64,000 nt of DNA from Verrucomicrobiota bacterium. GTDB taxonomy: Bacteria > Chlamydiota > Chlamydiia > Chlamydiales > Rhabdochlamydiaceae. Under the pieces are notes generated by a model, which did no database searches, had not been told where the DNA came from, and saw only the letters and a list, made by a program, of their open reading frames with translations. Within the stretch, counting starts at the first letter, position 1, and each line of letters starts with the position of its first letter. The position numbers and the translations under genes are program-made. Of this stretch, positions 26,471-35,996 are shown piece by piece. Location: the NCBI GenBank assembly GCA_018240015.1, contig JAFEGJ010000007.1, positions 91,752 to 155,751 of the forward strand, read 5' to 3'.

Positions 26471-26497
26471 ATTTTGCTTTCGATAAATTTTATAGTT
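26471..26497 (+). repeat. 27-bp direct repeat, copy 2
   Basis: Second copy of the AT-rich sequence found at 24731-24757, one mismatch, same orientation, 1740 bp apart. Confidence 0.6.
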
Positions 26498-26643
26498 CTT
26501 TAAAGTTTTGAACGATCAGCCGTGCCGCAATCCTATTCCTTTAAGGGGTAGGCTTTAGCGTGCCTGAGTTGGTCAATTACTTAAATCCTCCGAGAATCCC
26601 CTTGATTGATAAAGGATTCTTCAAAGTTAAAAAAGGAGCTCCC

Positions 26644-27243
26644 ATGTTGCCTAATAATATCTTCCCTCAACAGTTTTTACTCTTTAATAACAGCATTCTT
26701 CTTTATGGAAATATCACAAGACGTGAAGGCAAGTTGCTATCTACTGGGGCAGTTAGTATCAAATTATATAGTCTCTCAAAGCTGTTTGGCTTTTTAAACG
26801 CACATCAGAAGTTTCTACCTGCCATCGTCGATCAAACGAGCTTGATGGGTACAACTTTTAAAGGAGTGGCAGTGGGAGCTGTATGCATGGTAGGTTATAA
26901 GCTTTTCAGCGAGAGAAAGAAGGAGTGGAGCTATGTGTCTATCGTCGATAACGCGAGCTTTCTTCTTGATATTGCGGCTGCCGCTTCAGGAGTTGTTCAG
27001 ATTTACCTTGGATATCCCGTTTCTGGGGCGCTCACAATGGGTGCTTTTGCTTGCCAAGTGCTGCATAGCAAAAAGAAGATAAGAACTTGGCAGTATTTGG
27101 GGATTTGTTCTGCGTATTATTCTTTAGAGAGTCTGAAAGGATTTCAAGAAAAAAACAATTTTGGTTTTTATAGTGGAATGTTTTTAGCTGGCTTTATGCT
27201 ATTTGGGGCAGCCACGTATAAAGATGATGAAAAGTTAGATTGA
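26644..27243 (+). CDS. Membrane protein of unknown function
   Basis: This 199-residue protein starts at an ATG with a strong AAGGAG six bases upstream; an earlier GTG at 26560 lacks one. It has about four hydrophobic segments (around 70-90, 105-125, 125-145 and 165-190) separated by short basic loops. I do not recognise it. Base use is AT-rich next to the conserved genes, in keeping with the inserted block. Its last 9 bases overlap the convergent methyltransferase gene. Chlamydial inclusion membrane proteins have paired TM segments, but the layout here does not fit that type clearly. Confidence 0.65.
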   Translation: MLPNNIFPQQFLLFNNSILLYGNITRREGKLLSTGAVSIKLYSLSKLFGFLNAHQKFLPAIVDQTSLMGTTFKGVAVGAVCMVGYKLFSERKKEWSYVSIVDNASFLLDIAAAASGVVQIYLGYPVSGALTMGAFACQVLHSKKKIRTWQYLGICSAYYSLESLKGFQEKNNFGFYSGMFLAGFMLFGAATYKDDEKLD

Positions 27244-28353
27244 GGTTTGTGTTTTCTGTTCGCTGGCTTGCAAATACACAGATACCTCCAAACCACCATT
27301 TGAAAGTGTCTTGGCGCGTCTTAAAGGAATGCCCACATTAGTGATCTCTGCGTCACTTGCGCACAGCACGGCAATTTTTGATGGCGCGCAGCGACTTAAA
27401 AAAACTCCCAGATCTGCATAAGGATTATCAGCGGTTATCCGTTTTCCATAGGGAGGATTGGTTGCAACGCAAGTGATTCCAGGAGGTGGGGTAATTTTTT
27501 TCGCATCGCCGCTCGCCACTTCAATGGCAAATCCGGTGCGCTTTACATGATCCCGCGAATGAACGACGGCATGACGGTCGAGATCGCTTCCAAAGATCTT
27601 TTTTGGAGGCAAAACTGTAACTTTTTTGTCGGCGCTTTCTTTGTAACTTTTCCAAGCAGAAGCGGAGAACTGCGGCATCTTCTCGAAGCCCCATTTTTGG
27701 CGGAAATATCCAGCGGGAGTGTTTGTCATCTTCATCGCCGCTTCGATAAGAAATGTTCCCGAGCCGCAAAAAGGATCGCAAAAGACATCGTCAGATGTCA
27801 GGCCAGCGAGCTGTAAAACGGCGGCGGCCAGGGACTCTTGGAGCGGAGCAATGCCCGTTTGGATGCGGTATCCTCGCTTGTATAGAGGAGAGCCTGAAGT
27901 GTCGAAGCTCAAAATGATTTTGCCGGGAAGCAGGAGGAGATGGAGTTGCACGTCGGGATTTTTCACGTCGACGTTGGGCCGGGAGCCAAACTTCTTGCGG
28001 TGGTGATCACAAATCGCATCTTTCACCACCATGGCAGCAAAAAGCGTGTTGGTGAAGGCAGGGTGGGCTCCTGCAACATCGATCGCAAAGGTTTGCAGTG
28101 AAGAAATGTAGCGCGACCAGTCGATGGAAAGAGCGGCTTTATAGAGGTCCTGCCGATCGCGGCAAGGAGCTTGGACGAGGGGCCATAGAACACGGCTTGC
28201 GAGGCGACTTTCATAGTTGATGCGGTAGATGGCGTCCATTTCTTGAGGAACAAAGACACCGCGTTTTCCGAGGGTGGAGGAAATGCCCAGAGCTTTGAGC
28301 TCTTGAGTGAGGAGTTCTTCAAGATTTGAGCCGCAGGAGACAAATGCCGTCAT
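27235..28353 (-). CDS. THUMP-domain rRNA guanine-N2 methyltransferase (RlmL/YpsC-like)
   Basis: This 372-residue enzyme probably methylates the exocyclic amine of a guanine in 23S rRNA. The N-terminal part (about 40-155) is a THUMP RNA-binding domain. The C-terminal part is a class I methyltransferase with the SAM-binding DPFCGSGTFLIEAA and the catalytic NPPYGKR motif. The family-typical segment DTSGSPLYKRGYR precedes it. This is the short form; E. coli RlmL is fused to a second methyltransferase. I chose the ATG at 28353, which lies close to the THUMP start and has AGAGA upstream; an ATG at 28383 adds ten residues. Confidence 0.88.
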   Translation of the reverse strand: MTAFVSCGSNLEELLTQELKALGISSTLGKRGVFVPQEMDAIYRINYESRLASRVLWPLVQAPCRDRQDLYKAALSIDWSRYISSLQTFAIDVAGAHPAFTNTLFAAMVVKDAICDHHRKKFGSRPNVDVKNPDVQLHLLLLPGKIILSFDTSGSPLYKRGYRIQTGIAPLQESLAAAVLQLAGLTSDDVFCDPFCGSGTFLIEAAMKMTNTPAGYFRQKWGFEKMPQFSASAWKSYKESADKKVTVLPPKKIFGSDLDRHAVVHSRDHVKRTGFAIEVASGDAKKITPPPGITCVATNPPYGKRITADNPYADLGVFLSRCAPSKIAVLCASDAEITNVGIPLRRAKTLSNGGLEVSVYLQASEQKTQTSI

Positions 28354-28489
28354 AAAATTCTCTAAAGAGGTTAATAATAGCATTTGTATTGGAGAGATGC
28401 ATCACTTTTTCAGCTGGTGGGGGAAATAAAATATTGACTTTTCTTCGAGAAAGTGGAAAAATTTATACGCATATAAACCAATATTTTTT

Positions 28490-29572
28490 ATGAAATCAAG
28501 CTCTTTATTGAGTTCTAATAAAATTCTTCCTATAGAATATAAGCATTTTTTAGAAGAAGTTAAATGCCAAATTCGCCAAGCGCAATTTCGCGCAAGTTTA
28601 TCTGTTAACAAAGAACTAGTATATTTGTATTGGTCTATAGGTAGATCGATTATTGAAAAGCAAAAAGGAGAAGGTTGGGGTGCGAAGGTAATTGATCGAT
28701 TAGCCACAGATTTATCAACTGAATTTCCAGGCATGTCGGGGTTTTCTGTTAGGAATTTGAAATATATGCGTAAATTTGCAGAAGTTTACGCCGATCTTCA
28801 ATTTGTGCAAGCAGTGCTTGCACAAATACCCTGGTGGCATAATCTGCTCATTTTAGAGAAGTTAAAAGATCCAGAGTCACGAAAATGGTATGCAGTTGAA
28901 GTAATAAAAAGAGGCTGGAGCGGCAGGTCTTTAGAAGAGGCTATTCGATCAAATCTATATAAAAAAATTGGAAAAGCTATTACAAATTTTGATGAACGGC
29001 TTCCAGAGTCTCATTCACGTTTGGCAAATGAGATTTTAAAAAGTCCCTATAATTTTGGCTTTCTAACTCTCACAGATGATTATGTTGAACAAGAATTAGA
29101 AAGAGGTTTAGTAGATAATTTAGAAAAATTAATTCTTGAGTTGGGGCAAGGATTTGCCTTCATAGGGCGGCAGTATCCTATAGAAATTGCTGGAGATGAT
29201 TATTATTTGGATATGCTTTTTTATCACATTAAGCTGCGCTGTTTTTGCGTAGTGGAACTGAAAACGACAGACTTCAAACCCGAATATGCAGGAAAGTTGA
29301 ACTTCTATTTAGCCGCGGTCGATAGACAGCTTAAACATCCTTCCGATAACCCTTCAATTGGAATGATTATTTGCCGAACCAAGAACGATTTAAAAGTGGA
29401 ATATTCTTTAGAACGCAGCATCATGCCGATGAGTGTTTCTGAGTATCATGTAACTATTGTTGATGCATTACCCAAAGAGCTTCAGGGTGCTTTACCAACT
29501 GCTGCTGAAATTGAAGCCAAACTGACAAAACATAGCATCAATGATTCTTTGGATAGAGAAGATCGTTTTTAA
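28490..29572 (+). CDS. PD-(D/E)XK nuclease-family protein (YhcG/DUF1016)
   Basis: This 360-residue protein has the two domains of the YhcG family. First is an N-terminal DUF1016 helical domain (about 15-170, with LVYLYWSIGRSIIEKQ, FSVRNLKYMRKFAEVY and the IPWWHNLLIL motif). Second is a C-terminal nuclease fold with D241 and E256-L-K258 as the PD-(D/E)XK set. Family members occur near restriction-modification and toxin-antitoxin genes and move between genomes; their precise role is unclear. No such partner lies beside it here. It is AT-rich compared with ychF, which it meets tail to tail with a 4-bp overlap. I infer it is a recent arrival. Confidence 0.85.
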   Translation: MKSSSLLSSNKILPIEYKHFLEEVKCQIRQAQFRASLSVNKELVYLYWSIGRSIIEKQKGEGWGAKVIDRLATDLSTEFPGMSGFSVRNLKYMRKFAEVYADLQFVQAVLAQIPWWHNLLILEKLKDPESRKWYAVEVIKRGWSGRSLEEAIRSNLYKKIGKAITNFDERLPESHSRLANEILKSPYNFGFLTLTDDYVEQELERGLVDNLEKLILELGQGFAFIGRQYPIEIAGDDYYLDMLFYHIKLRCFCVVELKTTDFKPEYAGKLNFYLAAVDRQLKHPSDNPSIGMIICRTKNDLKVEYSLERSIMPMSVSEYHVTIVDALPKELQGALPTAAEIEAKLTKHSINDSLDREDRF

Positions 29573-30663
29573 TTATGGAAAAAAAGAATCACATCGCCAT
29601 CTTGCACGATGTAATCTTTTCCCTCTGAACGGGCTTTTCCGACTTCGCGGGCTCCCACGCGGCCTTTGTACTTCACCATGTCGTCGTAGGAGATGACTTC
29701 GGCTCTGATGAACCCTTTTTGAATGTCAGTATGGATTTTGCCTGCAGCTTCTTGAGCATTCATTCCTTGTGTGATTTGCCAGGCGCGGGTTTCGATTTCG
29801 CCTGCGGTGATGTAGGTGATGAGGCCGAGCGTAGAAAAGGCGGCTTTGATGAGACGATTCAGGCCCGTTTGCTCGAGGCCAAGTGTGGCGAGGAATTCTT
29901 GTGCTTCCGCAGGGGAGAGCTGCGCGAGTTCCTCTTCGAGTTTGGCGCAGATGGGGATGACGACATTGCCCTCTTGAGCGGCATATGCGCGCACACGAGC
30001 TACGAGCTCATTTTCCATGGAGGGGAGGGAAGATTCGCCGACATTGGTCGCGTAGAGGACTTTTTTGCTCGTGAGGAAAGGGAAGCAGGCGATGAGGGCG
30101 CGCTCTTCCTCGCTGACGTCCAGCGAGCGCAGCGGTTTATTTTGATTGAGATGAGCGATCGCCTTTTGGAGGGCGTCGTACTGCGCCTGGAGTTCTTTTT
30201 TCGCTTTGATTTGTTTCGCCATGCGCTGGGCGATATTTTCAGCCATTTGAAGGTCGGAGAGAACGAGCTCGAGATTGATGACTTCGATATCGGCGATGGG
30301 GTCGACTTTCCCTGCAACGTGGATGACGTCGCCTTCTTCAAAGCATCGAACGACGTGGACGATGGCGTCGGTTTCACGGATGTTGGTGAGAAATTGGTTG
30401 CCAAGGCCTTCACCTTCGGAGGCGCCTTTCACCAGACCTGCAATATCGACAAAAGTCACGGTTGCGGGAACAATTTTTTTACTCTGCGACAGATCGGAGA
30501 GGACGGCAAGGCGAGGATCGTCAACTTCGACGATACCGACATTAGGGTCGATGGTGCAAAACGGGTAGTTGGCCGCGGCCGCAGCTTTGCGCGTGAGGGC
30601 GTTAAAAAGGGTCGATTTGCCGACGTTAGGCAGGCCGACGATGCCGCAAGAAAGTTGTGCCAT
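29569..30663 (-). CDS. ychF: Ribosome-associated ATPase YchF (Obg family)
   Basis: This 364-residue TRAFAC-class P-loop protein binds ATP and associates with ribosomes. It shows G1 [10 protein letters not shown]3 [10 protein letters not shown], the YchF-specific switch in place of a normal GTPase G4 (ATNVGE), a coiled coil at about 130-180, and a C-terminal TGS domain ending [16 protein letters not shown]. The length is as usual. It is the last gene of the rpsA operon and corresponds to CT092. In C. trachomatis the next gene is the type III gene sctU; here about 7.4 kb of other genes lies between. Confidence 0.96.
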   Translation of the reverse strand: MAQLSCGIVGLPNVGKSTLFNALTRKAAAAANYPFCTIDPNVGIVEVDDPRLAVLSDLSQSKKIVPATVTFVDIAGLVKGASEGEGLGNQFLTNIRETDAIVHVVRCFEEGDVIHVAGKVDPIADIEVINLELVLSDLQMAENIAQRMAKQIKAKKELQAQYDALQKAIAHLNQNKPLRSLDVSEEERALIACFPFLTSKKVLYATNVGESSLPSMENELVARVRAYAAQEGNVVIPICAKLEEELAQLSPAEAQEFLATLGLEQTGLNRLIKAAFSTLGLITYITAGEIETRAWQITQGMNAQEAAGKIHTDIQKGFIRAEVISYDDMVKYKGRVGAREVGKARSEGKDYIVQDGDVILFFHN

Positions 30664-30674
30664 AAGGGAATCTA

Positions 30675-31232
30675 TTATGCATGAAGAGAAGGATTGTTGA
30701 GAAGGCTATTTGCCTCTTCTGTAAGGCCAAGAGCTTGAAGGGCGCGAATACGTTTAGAAGAGACGAATTCGCTGCGGTAAATTATTTTTTCTAAATAAAT
30801 AGCTTTAAAGCCCACTTCCTCGCCAAAAGCGCTCACACGCCCGGGAGTTCCTTCGCAATGATGACCAAACGATTCTCCTTCGCCGAGTAGAAGCGTAGCG
30901 AAGGGCAGATGCGCGTACACTTGGCGTAAAAAAGCATCGTAGGAAGTTTGCGAAAGTTCTTTCGTAAAGGGAAGCACAATCGTAGCTGCTACGCCACATT
31001 GCTCCAGTTTCAAGAGTCTTTTTTCTAAAGAGCAAATCATCTGGACGGGAGATCGGTGAGGAAGAACTTCGGAAGGATGGTTACTGAACGTGAGAACAAC
31101 GGGAGTGCCATGTTTTTTCAGCTCGCTGAGTAAATGTTGATGACCGATGTGGACGCCGTCGAACACACCGATCGTAAGAGCGATGGGAAGCGGGAGAGCG
31201 GAGATTTCTTCAAGGCTGTGGAAGATCTTCAT
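30675..31232 (-). CDS. ribF: FAD synthetase domain protein (RibF without riboflavin kinase domain)
   Basis: This protein has 185 residues from the ATG at 31232, which overlaps truB by 23 bp. It has the FMN adenylyltransferase domain of RibF: TIGVFDGVHIGHQHLL with the HxGH-type motif, VLTFSNHP, and the closing SSKRIRALQALG then EEANSLL. It ends just where bifunctional RibF proteins (about 300 residues) continue into the riboflavin kinase domain, and a stop is reached. As it stands it could make FAD from FMN but not FMN from riboflavin. The position corresponds to CT093. A sequence error or frameshift is not evident, as ychF begins 11 bp later. Confidence 0.88.
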   Translation of the reverse strand: MKIFHSLEEISALPLPIALTIGVFDGVHIGHQHLLSELKKHGTPVVLTFSNHPSEVLPHRSPVQMICSLEKRLLKLEQCGVAATIVLPFTKELSQTSYDAFLRQVYAHLPFATLLLGEGESFGHHCEGTPGRVSAFGEEVGFKAIYLEKIIYRSEFVSSKRIRALQALGLTEEANSLLNNPSLHA

Positions 31233-31887
31233 ATAGCAGCTTTCCATCGATGGCAGCGCTGACATCGTATTTTCCTGAGCGAAGACGTCGTAGGTCAGAG
31301 AGATGGGCGCCGCATCCGAGCATTTCTCCGAGGTCGTGCGCAATAGAGCGGACGTAGGTGCCTTTGGAACAGACGACGGAGAGTTCAACGAACGGGTAAT
31401 TGTAAGAGAGAAGGGTTGTTTTAACGGTGACGACGACGGGCTTTCGTTCTATTTCGATGCCGCGGCGGGCGAGGTGGTAGAGTTTTTGGCCTTGGACTTT
31501 TTTGGCAGAGAACATGGGAGGTGTTTGGAGAATGGTGCCTTGGAACGAGCGCAGGGCGTTTTCTAGTTCTTCAAGGGATGGAACTTTATCGGAGACATTT
31601 ACCATTTTTCCTTCGCAGTCGTAGGTGTCGGTGGTGATCCCGAGGCGAAGAGTGCAGGTGTATTCTTTTTCTTGCGAGATGTAGAGGTTCGAGAGTTTGG
31701 TGTGGGCAGAGCCGATGAGCATGACCATGAGTCCTGTAGCAAAAGGATCGAGGGTGCCGGCGTGGCCGATTTTGCGGATGCCGGTGATGCGGCGCAGGGC
31801 GGAGACGAGGCTAAAAGAGGTTTTCCCTCTGGGCTTGTCGACAAGGCAGATGCCTTCACTGATGTTTACGGTGCTCTTCTTTGTCAT
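31210..31887 (-). CDS. truB: tRNA pseudouridine-55 synthase TruB
   Basis: This 225-residue enzyme makes pseudouridine 55 in the T loop of tRNAs. The catalytic Asp lies in the motif GHAGTLDPFATGLMVML. Other family features are VDKPRGKTSFSLV near the start, PPMFSAKKVQG and GTYVRSIAHDLG. The C-terminal PUA domain found in some TruB proteins is absent, which is the short form. The start at 31887 gives the usual distance to the KPRG motif; the open frame further upstream lies inside rbfA. It overlaps rbfA by 32 bp and ribF by 23 bp. CT094 in Chlamydia. Confidence 0.94.
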   Translation of the reverse strand: MTKKSTVNISEGICLVDKPRGKTSFSLVSALRRITGIRKIGHAGTLDPFATGLMVMLIGSAHTKLSNLYISQEKEYTCTLRLGITTDTYDCEGKMVNVSDKVPSLEELENALRSFQGTILQTPPMFSAKKVQGQKLYHLARRGIEIERKPVVVTVKTTLLSYNYPFVELSVVCSKGTYVRSIAHDLGEMLGCGAHLSDLRRLRSGKYDVSAAIDGKLLYEDLPQP

Positions 31888-32218
31888 GGATTTTTTGGAG
31901 GACGGCATCGATTTGCAGGTGAGCATCGACGCCTTCATCGAGATGGAAGGTGAGGTGAGGGAAATACCGGAGAACGACTTTTTTTGAGGCTTGGACTGAG
32001 ATGAACCCAGCTGCGGAGCGCAGGGCCTGAAGTGTCTGCTTTTTATCTTCGGCAGAGCCGATGACGCTGATGTAAACGTTAGCATTGTGCAGGTCTTTCG
32101 AAACATCGACGCCGGTGACGGTGATGAGCGTGTGCACTTTGGGGTTGCGAACGTCTCTTGTGATCACTTCAGAGATCACTTCTTTGAGGAGGGAGTTGAG
32201 ACGGTCAGTTCTTTTCAT
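31856..32218 (-). CDS. rbfA: Ribosome-binding factor A
   Basis: This 120-residue KH-fold protein matures the 30S subunit and processes 16S rRNA at the 5' end. The typical N-terminal helix [23 protein letters not shown] and the strand [21 protein letters not shown] are present, and also the [14 protein letters not shown] end ([11 protein letters not shown]). The ATG overlaps the infB stop by four bases (ATGA), so translation is coupled. CT095. Confidence 0.94.
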   Translation of the reverse strand: MKRTDRLNSLLKEVISEVITRDVRNPKVHTLITVTGVDVSKDLHNANVYISVIGSAEDKKQTLQALRSAAGFISVQASKKVVLRYFPHLTFHLDEGVDAHLQIDAVLQKIHDKEEHRKHQ

Positions 32219-34698
32219 AGCTCTTGCGTCAGGTAGGTGATGTCAAAGGCTTGCAAGGTGTCGCCTTCTTTGATGTCAGTAAAGCCTTGCAGGAGAATTC
32301 CGCATTCGTGTCCTTTGGAGACTTCGCGGACGTCTTCTTTGACGCGTTTGAGGGAAGCGAGCGGGCCTTTCCAGATAACTTCTTTGTCGCGAACAACGCG
32401 GACGTGGCTATTGCGACGGATGATACCATCGGTGACTTGGCAACCAGCGATGAGACCGAGCTGAGAAGATTTGAAGACAGCTTTGACGGCAGCTTCGCCG
32501 ATGTCGTTTTCTTGAGGAATTTTATCGAGAAGGTCAATCATGAGCTGTTTCACATCATCGACAGCGTGGTAGATGATGTCGTGGAGGCGAACATTAACTT
32601 TGTGCTGCTTGATGAGGCTATCTGCTCTGCTTTCGATGGCGGTGTGGAACCCGAGGATTACAGCTTTTGAAGCAGCGGCCAGTTCGATGTCGGACTCTGA
32701 AACTTCTCCGACTTCTGCGGAGGTGATGTTGAGTTCGATTTTTTCGGATTTGATTTTCTCAAGAGAGTGTTTGAGAGCCTCGAGGGATCCTTGCACGTCG
32801 GCGCGCAGGATAACAGCGAGCATTTTTTTCTCTTGTTTTTGGACTTGCTGGGCGAGGAGATTTTCAAGACCGCCGCGCTTGACTTGAAGGAGAGTGTGTT
32901 TGCGCTGGAGGATCCGTTTTTCTGAGAGTTCGCGAGCTTCTTTTTCGTTTTTCACGACGATAAATTCACTGCCGGCTTCAGGAAGTCCTGAGAGTCCTGT
33001 GATTTTAGCGGGAGTCGAGGGTCCTGCTTCCTGCATCTCGCGTCCATGCTCATCGTGCATGCTCTTGACGCGACCAAAGTGTTGATCGAATACGACGGCG
33101 TCACCGAGGCGAAGAGTTCCGTTTTGGACGAGCACGGTTGCTACAGCACCGAGTCCTTTGTGCATTTGAGATTCGATAACGGTTCCTCTGGCCCGCGTGG
33201 CGGGATTGGCGCGGAGCTCTAAGATTTCGGCTTGCAGGGCAAGCATTTCTAAAAGTTGGGGGATGCCAGCGCCAGTAAGAGCAGAGCAATTTACGGTGAT
33301 CGTGGTGCCTCCCCATGTCTCGGGCAGGAGTTCATGCTCGGCGAGCTGGCGGTAGATATTTTCGGCGTTGAAATTGGGTTTGTCGGATTTATTCAGAGCG
33401 ACCATGATGGGCACGCCGGCAACTTTCGCCTGGTTCATAGCTTCGACGGTCTGGGCGCGGATGCCTTCATCTCCTGCGATGACGAGAACGACGATGTCGG
33501 TGACGTCAGCACCGCGTTCGCGCATGGCCGAAAATGCTTCGTGGCCGGGGGTATCGAGAACGGCGAGATCTCCCACAGCTGTGTGGCATTTAAATGCACC
33601 GATGTGCTGAGTAATAGCACCGGCTTCACCTGCGGCTACGTTGGATTTGCGGATGGCGTCGATGAGGCTGGTTTTACCATGGTCGACGTGGCCCATGAAG
33701 GTGACAACAGGAGGTCTTAAGATGAGCTCATCAGCTGGACTTTCTGTGATTTCTTGTTTGATCGTTTTGTCGGTGATCTTGATGCGCTCTTCTTCGCTAG
33801 TGTCGATGGTGATCTCGCACTGAAAATCGTGGCCGAGAAGTTGTACAGTGGTCTCATCGTCGAGCGCGTCGTTGAGCGTGAGTACGACGCCTTTCATGAA
33901 GAGGCTAGAAAGGAGCTGAGAAGCTTTGAGCTTCATTTCAGCGGCAAGATCTTTGATCGTGATGGGAAGACGGACTTTGAGGGCTTTGGGCCTAATGACT
34001 TGCTCTTCGGTTTCCATGCGTTTTCCGCCAGCGCGGCGTTTGCGGCGCCAAATTTCGTCTTCACCAGCGCGCAGTCCTTGTCTGTCTCTGGCATCGAAGG
34101 ATTTTTCATCGCCTGGTTTTCTTTGAGCCTTAAAATCACGAAAATCTTTGAAGACGGCTGCCTTCTTTGTGCGCTTTTCTTCACCTTCTTTAGGCATGGG
34201 AGCGGGAGCAACGGGAGGGCCTCTAAACCCGGGTCTTGGAGGGCCTCCAGGACGGGGTGCGCCAGGTCTTGGTCCACCAGGCCTGGGGGTATAGGGGCGT
34301 GGTGCCGGACGAGCGCCTGTACCAGGCATAAAGGGAGGTCTAGCGCCCGGAGCTTGGCCGGGAGCATGGCGTGGAGCTGGCCTTGGGCCTGAGGACATCG
34401 TTTCGCGTCTTAAAGGGGGGCGCGGAGCGGGTCGGTAAGGAGGACGGGGTTGCAGGACAGTAGAGGCAGGCCTTGGAGCTGGGGGTTTAGGAGCAGGAGG
34501 AGCTTCCTCGACTTTTTCTGCTTCGGGCGCAGGCGCGGGAGGAGCTACCTCTTCCTTAGGAGGAGGAGGTGGTGGTGGCGGCGGCGCCTCTTTGGGCTCC
34601 GGCTTTTTCTTTTCCTCAGGGGCTTCAGGCTTTTTTAATTTTTTTAAAGCTTCGGCCAGCTGGGCATTTTTAATATTGAGCTTTAGGTTCTTTGCCAA
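32215..34698 (-). CDS. infB: Translation initiation factor IF-2
   Basis: This 827-residue GTPase brings initiator tRNA to the 30S subunit. The N-terminal 200 residues are a low-complexity region rich in Pro, Arg, Ala and Gly, longer and more Pro-rich than in many IF-2 proteins. A basic IF2_N-like part follows, then the G domain with G1 GHVDHGKT, G3 [12 protein letters not shown] and G4 NKSD, and domains II to IV to the end. Many IF-2 N-termini are poorly conserved, so the Pro-rich stretch need not have a specific role. It lies 14 bp after nusA. CT096. Confidence 0.96.
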   Translation of the reverse strand: MAKNLKLNIKNAQLAEALKKLKKPEAPEEKKKPEPKEAPPPPPPPPPKEEVAPPAPAPEAEKVEEAPPAPKPPAPRPASTVLQPRPPYRPAPRPPLRRETMSSGPRPAPRHAPGQAPGARPPFMPGTGARPAPRPYTPRPGGPRPGAPRPGGPPRPGFRGPPVAPAPMPKEGEEKRTKKAAVFKDFRDFKAQRKPGDEKSFDARDRQGLRAGEDEIWRRKRRAGGKRMETEEQVIRPKALKVRLPITIKDLAAEMKLKASQLLSSLFMKGVVLTLNDALDDETTVQLLGHDFQCEITIDTSEEERIKITDKTIKQEITESPADELILRPPVVTFMGHVDHGKTSLIDAIRKSNVAAGEAGAITQHIGAFKCHTAVGDLAVLDTPGHEAFSAMRERGADVTDIVVLVIAGDEGIRAQTVEAMNQAKVAGVPIMVALNKSDKPNFNAENIYRQLAEHELLPETWGGTTITVNCSALTGAGIPQLLEMLALQAEILELRANPATRARGTVIESQMHKGLGAVATVLVQNGTLRLGDAVVFDQHFGRVKSMHDEHGREMQEAGPSTPAKITGLSGLPEAGSEFIVVKNEKEARELSEKRILQRKHTLLQVKRGGLENLLAQQVQKQEKKMLAVILRADVQGSLEALKHSLEKIKSEKIELNITSAEVGEVSESDIELAAASKAVILGFHTAIESRADSLIKQHKVNVRLHDIIYHAVDDVKQLMIDLLDKIPQENDIGEAAVKAVFKSSQLGLIAGCQVTDGIIRRNSHVRVVRDKEVIWKGPLASLKRVKEDVREVSKGHECGILLQGFTDIKEGDTLQAFDITYLTQEL

Positions 34699-34712
34699 AA
34701 ATTTCTCTTAAT

Positions 34713-35996
34713 CTAAACAGTAATTTTCTTTCGCACCTCTTCCAAGATCTTATCGGCGAGTTCAAGGCCGATTTCTGGGATCGCGGCAAGTTCTTGGGGT
34801 GAAGCATTGAGGAGTTTGCGAGGGGTATTAAAGCCTGCGGATACCAGCGTGGGTATCGCGAAGCGGAATTGCGGGCTCATACCTTCGGGTGAAAGCTCGA
34901 GGTCAAGAGATGGGTCATCTACAGAAGCGAGCTGTTGACGCTGCAAGGTCATCATCTGTTGATAATCGCTCATTTTTTGTATCTGGAGCTCTGCTCCGAC
35001 GAGCTGGCCGCAGAGGCGGGCGTTCATGCCGCGCTTACCTAGAGCTGCAGGATACTGATCATCGAGGACGACAATCGAAATGGTTGCGCCATCTTCGGCT
35101 ACGCTGATTTTCTTAATTTCAATGGGAGCTAGAGCGTTTTGGAGGAGTCCAATCGGATCTTCTACGAACGGAATGATGTCGATTTTTTCGTTATTCAGCT
35201 CGCGGATGATGTTTTTCACGCGGGTTCCACGGACGCCTACGCAAGCGCCTACAGGATCGACTTTAGGATCGGTCGAGCGAACAGCGAGTTTGGTGCGGTA
35301 TCCAGCATCGCGGACGATGCGTTCAACAGAGACTGTTCCATCGCGGATTTCGGGAACTTCTTGACTAAAGAGTTGAGAGACAAATTCAGGATGGCTACGG
35401 CTCAAAATGACTTCGGCTCCACCGCTTTCAGTATCTCTAACTTCGTAAAGGAGTGCTTGTACGCGGTCGCCGATGTTGTACTTTTCTGTTTTGGGATAGA
35501 AGCGATCGGGCAAGATCCCTTCGACTTTACCCAAATCAACGATGAGTGTTGCTCCACGCACATTGCGTTTCACAGATCCCGAAATGAGTTCACCAACGCG
35601 GTGACGGTACTCTTCGTAGATCACGTCGCGCTCCGCCATGCGGAGTTTTTGGGCGATAATTTGACGCGCTGTTTGAGCAGCAATGCGACCAAAGTCTTGG
35701 GGCGTGACAGGAATTTCAATCCATTGGCCTAGTTCCGCATAAGGGTTGATGACTTTAGCTTCTTCGAGCGTGATTTCTTCATCGGGAATCGTGACTTTGT
35801 CGACGACTTCCTTTTGTGCTGTCACATCGATAGCGCCTGTTTTGGCATTGATGTGAACGGCAACGCTGAGAAGTCCTTTGATACTTTTGCGCGCTGCCAT
35901 GCAGAGCGATTCTTCGATCGCGGAGATGATCACTTCGCGCTTGATTCCTTTTTCGCGCTCTAGATATTCAAATATGGCAACTAGATCTTTATTCAT
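34713..35996 (-). CDS. nusA: Transcription termination/antitermination factor NusA
   Basis: This 427-residue protein binds RNA polymerase and controls pausing, termination and antitermination. It has the N-terminal RNAP-binding domain (1-125), an S1 domain (about 130-200), two KH domains ([14 protein letters not shown] near 255 and [17 protein letters not shown] near 325) and a short helix-hairpin-helix end ([19 protein letters not shown]). E. coli-type acidic repeats are missing, as in other chlamydiae. It overlaps the end of rpsA by 8 bp. CT097. Confidence 0.95.
   Translation of the reverse strand: MNKDLVAIFEYLEREKGIKREVIISAIEESLCMAARKSIKGLLSVAVHINAKTGAIDVTAQKEVVDKVTIPDEEITLEEAKVINPYAELGQWIEIPVTPQDFGRIAAQTARQIIAQKLRMAERDVIYEEYRHRVGELISGSVKRNVRGATLIVDLGKVEGILPDRFYPKTEKYNIGDRVQALLYEVRDTESGGAEVILSRSHPEFVSQLFSQEVPEIRDGTVSVERIVRDAGYRTKLAVRSTDPKVDPVGACVGVRGTRVKNIIRELNNEKIDIIPFVEDPIGLLQNALAPIEIKKISVAEDGATISIVVLDDQYPAALGKRGMNARLCGQLVGAELQIQKMSDYQQMMTLQRQQLASVDDPSLDLELSPEGMSPQFRFAIPTLVSAGFNTPRKLLNASPQELAAIPEIGLELADKILEEVRKKITV

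Larger units (their letters stand above)
26240..26643. other. 404-bp intergenic region with inverted repeats and a direct repeat
   Basis: No gene is seen here. It holds, from left to right: a minus-strand TTGACA (26259-26264); a 13-bp inverted repeat with one mismatch (26278-26290 and 26317-26329); a nested pair of stems, ATCGATTTTC with GAAAAATCGAT (26374-26383 and 26437-26447) and TGCAAGTT with AACTTGCA (26384-26391 and 26413-26420); and copy 2 of the 27-bp direct repeat (26471-26497). It probably carries the divergent promoters for paralogue B and for the plus-strand gene at 26644. Confidence 0.5.

Noticed and set aside
31233..31388. Longer RibF N-terminus
   Set aside because: The extra residues are the reverse reading of truB and do not resemble RibF; the family starts close to TIGVFDGVH.
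31888..32106. Longer TruB N-terminus
   Set aside because: The extension lies in rbfA and is Ser/Lys-rich with no similarity to TruB.
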